Assembly: GCA_964445775.1 (NCBI GenBank)
Contig: CAYUMH010000139.1
Coordinates: forward strand, 1 to 11,877
Length of the DNA: 11,877 nucleotides
Source of the DNA: Terrimonas sp964445775
Lineage (GTDB): Bacteria; Bacteroidota; Bacteroidia; Chitinophagales; Chitinophagaceae
Direction of reading: 5' to 3'
The notes under the pieces were generated by a model. The model ran no database searches, was not told where the DNA came from, and saw only the letters and a program-made list of their open reading frames with translations. The position numbers and the translations under genes are program-made. Positions 8,467 to 11,877 of the stretch are shown one piece after another (position 1 is the stretch's first letter; each line of letters opens with the position of its first letter).

Positions 8467-8474
8467 CAAAGGTA
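8467..8474 (-). promoter_or_regulatory. -7 box of promoter for the small membrane protein
   Basis: Read leftward, the sequence is TACCTTTG, an exact match to the Bacteroidota TAnnTTTG box. Transcription would begin near 8460, giving a leader of about 45 bases to the ATG at 8416. No TTG stands at the ideal -33 distance, so the call rests on the -7 box alone. Confidence 0.4.
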
Positions 8475-8560
8475 AAATAATTTTGTTCGTCATTCCTAAA
8501 ACAAACGTTTGAAACGGGGTTAATTAATGTTAATGCGGTATTTTACCACAAAAAGTACGC

Positions 8561-8587
8561 TTGGCCGCCCTATCCCGCTTATCTTCG
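8561..8587 (+). promoter_or_regulatory. Probable kbl promoter
   Basis: TTG at 8561-8563, 16 bases, then TATCTTCG at 8580-8587, one mismatch from TAnnTTTG. Transcription would start near 8593, leaving a very short leader before the ATG at 8607. The spacing is slightly short, so this is tentative. No Shine-Dalgarno sequence is visible (TTTTAGGCA precedes the ATG). Confidence 0.4.
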
Positions 8588-8606
8588 CAAACAAATATTT
8601 TAGGCA

Positions 8607-9794
8607 ATGAATCAAACATTTACCGCCCGTATTGCCGCCGAAGTTGAAGATATTAAAACGGCAGGCTTATATAAATCTGAACGTATTATTAAAAGCCCGC
8701 AGGGGGCCGAAATTGAGGTAAACGGCAGCACCGTTTTAAACTTTTGCGCCAATAACTACCTGGGCCTGTCCTCCCACCCCAAAGTAATTGAAGCTGCCCA
8801 TAAAGCCATTGAAACCCATGGTTATGGCATGAGCAGTGTACGTTTTATCTGCGGTACGCAGGATATTCATAAAGAACTGGAACAAAAGATCTCTGCCTTC
8901 CTGGGCACAGAAGATACTATTTTATACGCGGCAGCCTTTGATGCCAACGGCGGGGTATTTGAGCCTCTGTTCAGCGAGCAGGACGCTATTATTTCCGATG
9001 CGCTGAACCACGCTTCTATTATTGATGGCGTGCGCCTGTGCAAAGCTCAGCGTTTCCGTTACGAGCATAATAATATGGCCGACCTGGAAGCCAAATTAAT
9101 AGAATCGGCCTCCTGCCGCAGCCGTATTATTGTAACCGACGGCTCCTTTAGCATGGATGGCACCATTGCCCAGCTGGACAAGATTGTAGCCCTGGCCGAG
9201 CAATACGATGCCGTGATCATGATCGACGAATGTCATTCCTCCGGCTTTTTGGGTAAAACCGGCCGTGGTACCCACGAATACCGCGGGGTAATGGGCAAAA
9301 TTGATATCATCACCGGCACTTTGGGTAAAGCCTTAGGCGGCGCCTCCGGTGGTTTTACTTCCGGTAAAAAAGAGGTGATTGAGATGCTGCGCCAGAAATC
9401 ACGCCCCTACCTGTTCAGCAATACCCTGGCCCCTTCTATTGCCGGCGCCTCCATTGCCGTACTGGATATGCTTACGGAAACCACCGAGCTACGTGACAAA
9501 CTGGAATTCAATACCAAATACTTCCGCACCAAAATGACCGAAGCAGGCTTTGATATTAAACCCGGCGATCACCCCATTGTGCCCATCATGTTATACGATG
9601 CGGTACTGGCTGCCGACTTTGCCGCCAAACTGCTGAACGAAGGCATTTACGTGATCGGCTTCTTCTTCCCCGTTGTACCCAAGGGCCAGGCCCGTATCCG
9701 TGTACAATTAAGCGCCGCCCACGAGCAGCATCACCTGGATAAAGCCATTGCCGGCTTTACCAAAATTGGTAAGGAGTTAGGTGTGTTGAAATAA
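8607..9794 (+). CDS. kbl: Glycine C-acetyltransferase (2-amino-3-ketobutyrate CoA ligase)
   Basis: 395 residues, full length for Kbl, and alignable along its whole length with the remembered E. coli enzyme. It is a PLP-dependent fold-type I enzyme of the alpha-oxoamine synthase family that splits 2-amino-3-oxobutyrate with CoA into glycine and acetyl-CoA, the second step of threonine breakdown. Key motifs are FCANNYLGL (46-54), SVRFICGTQDIHKELE (77-92), DALNHASIIDG (131-141, with H135 expected to stack on PLP), TDGSFSMDG (177-185), IDECHSSGF (206-214; D207 for the pyridine nitrogen), and GTLGKALGGASGG with Schiff-base K241. The C-terminus has VVPKGQARIRVQLSAAH. The FICGTQD and SRPYLFSN blocks separate it from BioF, HemA and serine palmitoyltransferase. 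Threonine dehydrogenase is not adjacent, so it must be encoded elsewhere. The gene stands alone with its own terminator. Confidence 0.96.
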   Translation: MNQTFTARIAAEVEDIKTAGLYKSERIIKSPQGAEIEVNGSTVLNFCANNYLGLSSHPKVIEAAHKAIETHGYGMSSVRFICGTQDIHKELEQKISAFLGTEDTILYAAAFDANGGVFEPLFSEQDAIISDALNHASIIDGVRLCKAQRFRYEHNNMADLEAKLIESASCRSRIIVTDGSFSMDGTIAQLDKIVALAEQYDAVIMIDECHSSGFLGKTGRGTHEYRGVMGKIDIITGTLGKALGGASGGFTSGKKEVIEMLRQKSRPYLFSNTLAPSIAGASIAVLDMLTETTELRDKLEFNTKYFRTKMTEAGFDIKPGDHPIVPIMLYDAVLAADFAAKLLNEGIYVIGFFFPVVPKGQARIRVQLSAAHEQHHLDKAIAGFTKIGKELGVLK

Positions 9795-9824
9795 GTAGTA
9801 CGTTATAAGTAATAAGTTATAAGT
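9790..9824. repeat. Heptanucleotide tandem repeat array, rightward form
   Basis: Five contiguous 7-base units: AATAAGT, AGTACGT, TATAAGT, AATAAGT and TATAAGT. The first unit includes the kbl stop codon TAA (9792-9794). The last three units are complementary, 20 of 21 bases, to the array at 9943-9963. Confidence 0.75.
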
Positions 9825-9857
9825 AAAAGCCGGCTGCGTTAGATAGCCGGCTTTTTT
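9825..9857 (+). terminator. kbl terminator
   Basis: The 11-bp stem AAAAGCCGGCT / AGCCGGCTTTT (9825-9835 and 9845-9855) has a 9-base loop and a run of six Ts at 9852-9857. It lies 30 bases after the kbl stop, directly behind the heptad array. Confidence 0.85.
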
Positions 9858-9877
9858 ATGCCCGGGCTCATCCTCTA

Positions 9878-9967
9878 CCTTATACCTTACACCTTATAGC
9901 CTGCCGTATATACTTCATCCTTTTATCCTGCTGCCACTTACAACTTAAAACTTATTACTTATAACTT
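9878..9967. repeat. Heptanucleotide arrays, leftward forms
   Basis: Two clusters on the opposite orientation to the array after kbl. Three units CCTTATA, CCTTACA, CCTTATA lie at 9878-9898. Four and a half units ACTTACA, ACTTAAA, ACTTATT, ACTTATA, ACTT lie at 9936-9967. Both have a strict period of 7 with consensus (A/C)CTTANA. Together with the array at 9790-9824 they flank the kbl terminator as an inverted repeat able to form a long A+T-rich stem. Confidence 0.7.
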
Positions 9968-9971
9968 CTCC

Positions 9972-10091
9972 GGGGGCTTTGAGCAGTAGTAACTCTTCTC
10001 AGCTGCAGTTCCCGCTGCTACCGGCTCCGCTTTGCTTCGACACTTCGTTGCACTTCGCACTAAACCCTGCGCATCAGGCAGCCTTTGGGCA
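9972..10091 (+). repeat. GC-rich intergenic element, copy B
   Basis: This block begins GGGGGCTTTGAGCAGTAG, carries GCTGCAGTTCCCGCTG (10002-10017), CTCCGC, and ends CATCAGGCAGCCTTTGGGCA (10072-10091), matching copy A at 4958-5094 in inverted orientation. The middle differs from copy A: a run of TTCG steps at about 10-base spacing (10036-10057, including CACTTCG twice) replaces the hairpin of copy A. It is not coding in any frame I can support. Confidence 0.5.
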
Positions 10092-10233
10092 CCAGGAACG
10101 CTGTTGAACAGGTTCTGCTTCTTTTTTTCGCACCTTCGCTAACCCTAAAAGGTTGGGCAGCAAAATTTCAGGCGATAATTATCTCCGGAATAGTTTTTTT
10201 TGTACATTCATTTTTAGATAACATGCCATAACC
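10092..10233. other. Non-coding junction before the recombinase fossil
   Basis: No gene is visible here. The stretch passes from mixed composition into A+T-rich sequence, with T-runs at about 10123-10129 and 10193-10200 and a small AACC-CTAAAA-GGTT hairpin at about 10141-10154. I could not identify an attachment site or a promoter with confidence. Together with the arrays and element copy B it fills the gap of more than 400 bases after kbl. Confidence 0.45.
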
Positions 10234-10510
10234 ATGCACACAACCAAACTAATAGCCCACAAAGGCGATAACCGTATTCCCATAATTTTTAAAAAAAGAC
10301 AAGAGTTAATACTCCGTTTCAAAAATTTAGACGGGGCAAAATGGAGCACTACTTGCCACTCTCTTACGCCACACACTTTTTGGAAAGCGGAACAAACTTG
10401 CGTTTTATCCGGGAATCATTGGGACACAATAGCAGTAAAACCTCCGAAATTCACACACATGTCAGCACAAAGAGTTACAGATTATCAAAAGTCCATTTGA
10501 TGATTTATAA
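10234..10510 (+). pseudogene. Tyrosine recombinase (XerC/D-like phage-type integrase) fossil
   Basis: Two pieces of one integrase are fused. The frame from ATG 10234 reads KLIAHKGDNRIPIIF then ELILRFKNLDGAKWS, as in the N-terminal SAM-like domain of Bacteroidota integrases. After WSTT (about 10350) it jumps directly to the C-terminal catalytic end, HS..YATHFLESGTNLRFIRESLGH, SSKTSEIHTHVSTKS, so the central region (probably about 200 codons, from family length) is deleted. Further damage: an extra CT in CTCTCT (10359-10364) shifts the frame; TGC Cys at 10354-10356 sits where the HxxR Arg is expected; CAC His at 10452-10454 replaces the nucleophilic Tyr of the usual IYTHVS. One missing T near 10475 hides the ancestral ending, which reads QIIKSPFDDL and stops at 10508-10510 once restored. 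The product cannot be active. Confidence 0.85.
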
Positions 10511-10663
10511 TAAGAAATCACACAAAGCCAGTTCTAATTGGAGAATGTGTGTGGTTTTATTACATCGCTAAACAAGTGGGTAGCATCTGTAAGGAACGGC
10601 AATTGATAAAACAATCACAAACATACTGCAACGTGTGAAAAATAACAACGAAAAATCAAAGTA
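10511..10663. other. Leader region of the defence operon
   Basis: A+T-rich with no credible gene. CACACA (10519-10524) and TGTGTG (10546-10551) can pair and are followed by GTGGTTTTATTA, which could be a weak terminator for the dead integrase. No convincing TAnnTTTG box or Shine-Dalgarno sequence precedes the ATG at 10664, although a promoter should lie here if the operon is expressed alone. Confidence 0.4.
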
Positions 10664-11458
10664 ATGGCTATAACTGGAGTTAGAGCAATAGAAAGAGGTG
10701 ACTATTCGATATTTTATATTGATAGCTTTTCTGATGAACTAAAAAAAATTATCCGAGAACAATTGCAAGGCATTTGGAATGGCTTTGCGGAGGCTGATAG
10801 CTTACCTGAATTTTACTCGTACAAAAACACTCTAACATCTTTTCTTGACCGCTATAATCCTAAAACAGAAGACATTAAAAAAGGAATGATAGCAGAACTA
10901 CTAGCTCACAACTTGATAAATTATCAAGTCAATAGTCTGACTTCATTGTCAATCCTTAAAAACAAAGAAGAAAGAAGCATAAAAAAAGGGTTTGACATCA
11001 TTTATTGCGACATAGAAAACAAAAAACTTTGGTATTCGGAAGTAAAATCCGGAAGAAGCGAAGACGGTTCTCAAAATTCATCAGTATATAATACTGAGTT
11101 GCTTAATCGTTCAAAAACAAGCATAAGCAATATGATTCAAGAAAGAAGAAATTCTTTATGGGAAAGTGCTTTACTTGACATTTCGGCTATGATTAAAGAG
11201 AATCAAGGTAGACTAAATTTAAGACAATTGCTTTCAAATGATGCACCGAATCTCAATCTTAATCAGAAAAAAAACGTAATTCTTATTTCCACACTATATC
11301 ACAATATTACAGACGAAATTGAAGAGAATAGCGTTTCCAATTTTGTGACTAGCACTGTCGCAGAAGACATTTTTGAAAGCGTTATAATTGTTTCCATCCA
11401 AAAAAAAACGTTTGAAACAATTGCTAATTTTTTAAATGATGAATTAACAGCATCTTAA
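10664..11458 (+). CDS. HamA-like (DUF1837) PD-(D/E)xK nuclease, probable anti-phage defence
   Basis: 264 residues. The central part has the layout of a PD-(D/E)xK nuclease: E78 in KKGMIAELLAH, D111 in KKGFDIIYCDIE, and E126-V-K128 in LWYSEVKSG. This order and these wordings fit DUF1837, the family of HamA (Hachiman) and related AbpA-type proteins, as I recall them. HamA is the nuclease effector of a two-protein complex in which the helicase HamB senses damaged or phage DNA. After the core the protein is helical (about 145-180) and ends in a beta/alpha segment (VILISTLYHNI, VIIVSIQKKTF). Two bases separate its stop from the next ATG (TAATAATG), so the pair is translated together. Base composition is richer in A+T than in the genes to the left, and it sits beside an integrase fossil, which suggests horizontal gain. 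It could instead be an uncharacterised relative of HamA; the nuclease fold is the firmer part. Confidence 0.7.
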   Translation: MAITGVRAIERGDYSIFYIDSFSDELKKIIREQLQGIWNGFAEADSLPEFYSYKNTLTSFLDRYNPKTEDIKKGMIAELLAHNLINYQVNSLTSLSILKNKEERSIKKGFDIIYCDIENKKLWYSEVKSGRSEDGSQNSSVYNTELLNRSKTSISNMIQERRNSLWESALLDISAMIKENQGRLNLRQLLSNDAPNLNLNQKKNVILISTLYHNITDEIEENSVSNFVTSTVAEDIFESVIIVSIQKKTFETIANFLNDELTAS

Positions 11459-11460
11459 TA

Positions 11461-11877
11461 ATGGCAGAAAACATACAAATATCACTTAAAGAATTCAGAA
11501 AAGTCTTACCAGATTCTTCTTTCAAAGAGGCGTATAAGAAGTTACAATTAAATCAAGAATTAGAAGACACAGAAAAAAAGACTCTATTGATGTCAGCAAT
11601 TGCGTTTTCAAACTATGGCGATATAGATTTACAAAAGTTGGGATATAAAATATTTGTCTCCTACTCAAACAAGTTTTCTGACTACAAGCCGCTTTACGAC
11701 TTTTCAATTAACAAAGGATATATACCCATTTCAAAATTTATTGAGCAAAAGCATCTAGCCCAGAACAAATACGATGACCATTTTTGGGGATTATTTTTTT
11801 CTTCATTTCAAGACAACTTCAAAGAGAAAAATTATTACATCTCGAATGGTCAAAAAAAACTTATTGAGTTTTCAACT
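11461..11877 (+). CDS. N-terminus of probable HamB/AbpB-type helicase partner, cut at right edge
   Basis: 139 residues are visible from ATG 11461 and the frame runs open off the window. No helicase motif is reached yet. The visible part (FKEAYKKLQLNQELE, AIAFSNYGDIDLQKLGYKIF, YKPLYDFSINKGYIPISKFIE, then YYISNGQKKLIEF) resembles the helical region before the Walker A motif in helicases that accompany DUF1837 nucleases, as far as I remember them. The last piece, GQKKLIEF, would be where a Q-motif-like glutamine precedes an APTSxGK-type loop. Position alone, two bases after a HamA-like gene, also predicts a helicase. If the unseen part lacks helicase motifs the call is wrong. It is A+T-rich like its partner. 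Confidence 0.55.
   Translation, partial: MAENIQISLKEFRKVLPDSSFKEAYKKLQLNQELEDTEKKTLLMSAIAFSNYGDIDLQKLGYKIFVSYSNKFSDYKPLYDFSINKGYIPISKFIEQKHLAQNKYDDHFWGLFFSSFQDNFKEKNYYISNGQKKLIEFST

Noticed and set aside
10341..10571. Two overlapping small genes in different frames (10234-10500 and 10341-10571)
   Set aside because: Both are better explained as pieces of one frameshifted and deleted tyrosine recombinase. Neither start nor end fits a separate gene.
11522..11707. Leftward frame inside the helicase-like gene
   Set aside because: Antisense shadow of the open rightward frame that starts at 11461 with a coupled start codon.
1..11877. tRNA, rRNA, CRISPR arrays, complete insertion sequences
   Set aside because: No cloverleaf-like or rRNA stretch, no regular spacer-repeat pattern of CRISPR size, and no transposase were seen. 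The only mobile-element trace is the integrase fossil.

Overview
The window looks like a chromosomal segment of a Bacteroidota bacterium, probably Chitinophagaceae or a close relative. The evidence is the protein families present (DUF3857/transglutaminase pairs, a fused M16 peptidase), promoter boxes resembling the Bacteroidota form (TTG, a spacer, then TAnnTTTG), few Shine-Dalgarno sites, and lysine-rich signal peptides. Species assignment is inference.

Left part (1-4823). A gene cut by the left edge encodes a membrane protein with a Gly/Ser/Cys tail. It converges on a leftward two-gene operon of secreted or periplasmic transglutaminase-fold proteins. The upstream one (2952-4823) keeps Cys, His and Asp. 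The downstream one (699-2945) has no cysteine at all and is probably a pseudoenzyme. Two hairpin terminators separate the convergent units.

Middle (4824-9860). A divergent intergenic region holds a GC-rich repeat-like element and a promoter for a 950-residue two-lobed M16 zinc peptidase. That gene ends in a 36-bp perfectly palindromic terminator. Next come a small leftward gene for a one-helix membrane or secreted protein, and rightward kbl (glycine C-acetyltransferase, threonine catabolism) with a strong terminator.

Right part (9790-11877). The stretch after kbl is repeat-rich. It holds heptanucleotide arrays in both orientations and a second, inverted, diverged copy of the GC-rich element. 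Then the sequence becomes visibly A+T rich. A dead tyrosine-recombinase fossil has its N-terminus joined to its C-terminus by a large deletion, with two frameshifts and the catalytic Tyr changed to His. It is followed by the start of a probable two-gene anti-phage operon: a DUF1837/HamA-like PD-(D/E)xK nuclease and, two bases later, a protein cut by the right edge that resembles the N-terminus of the HamB/AbpB helicase partner.

How the parts relate: the left and middle are ordinary core functions (envelope proteolysis and peptide handling, amino-acid catabolism). The right end looks like the margin of an acquired defence island whose own integrase has decayed. The defence operon is the most interesting content, but its second gene is only partly visible, so the system type is not settled.
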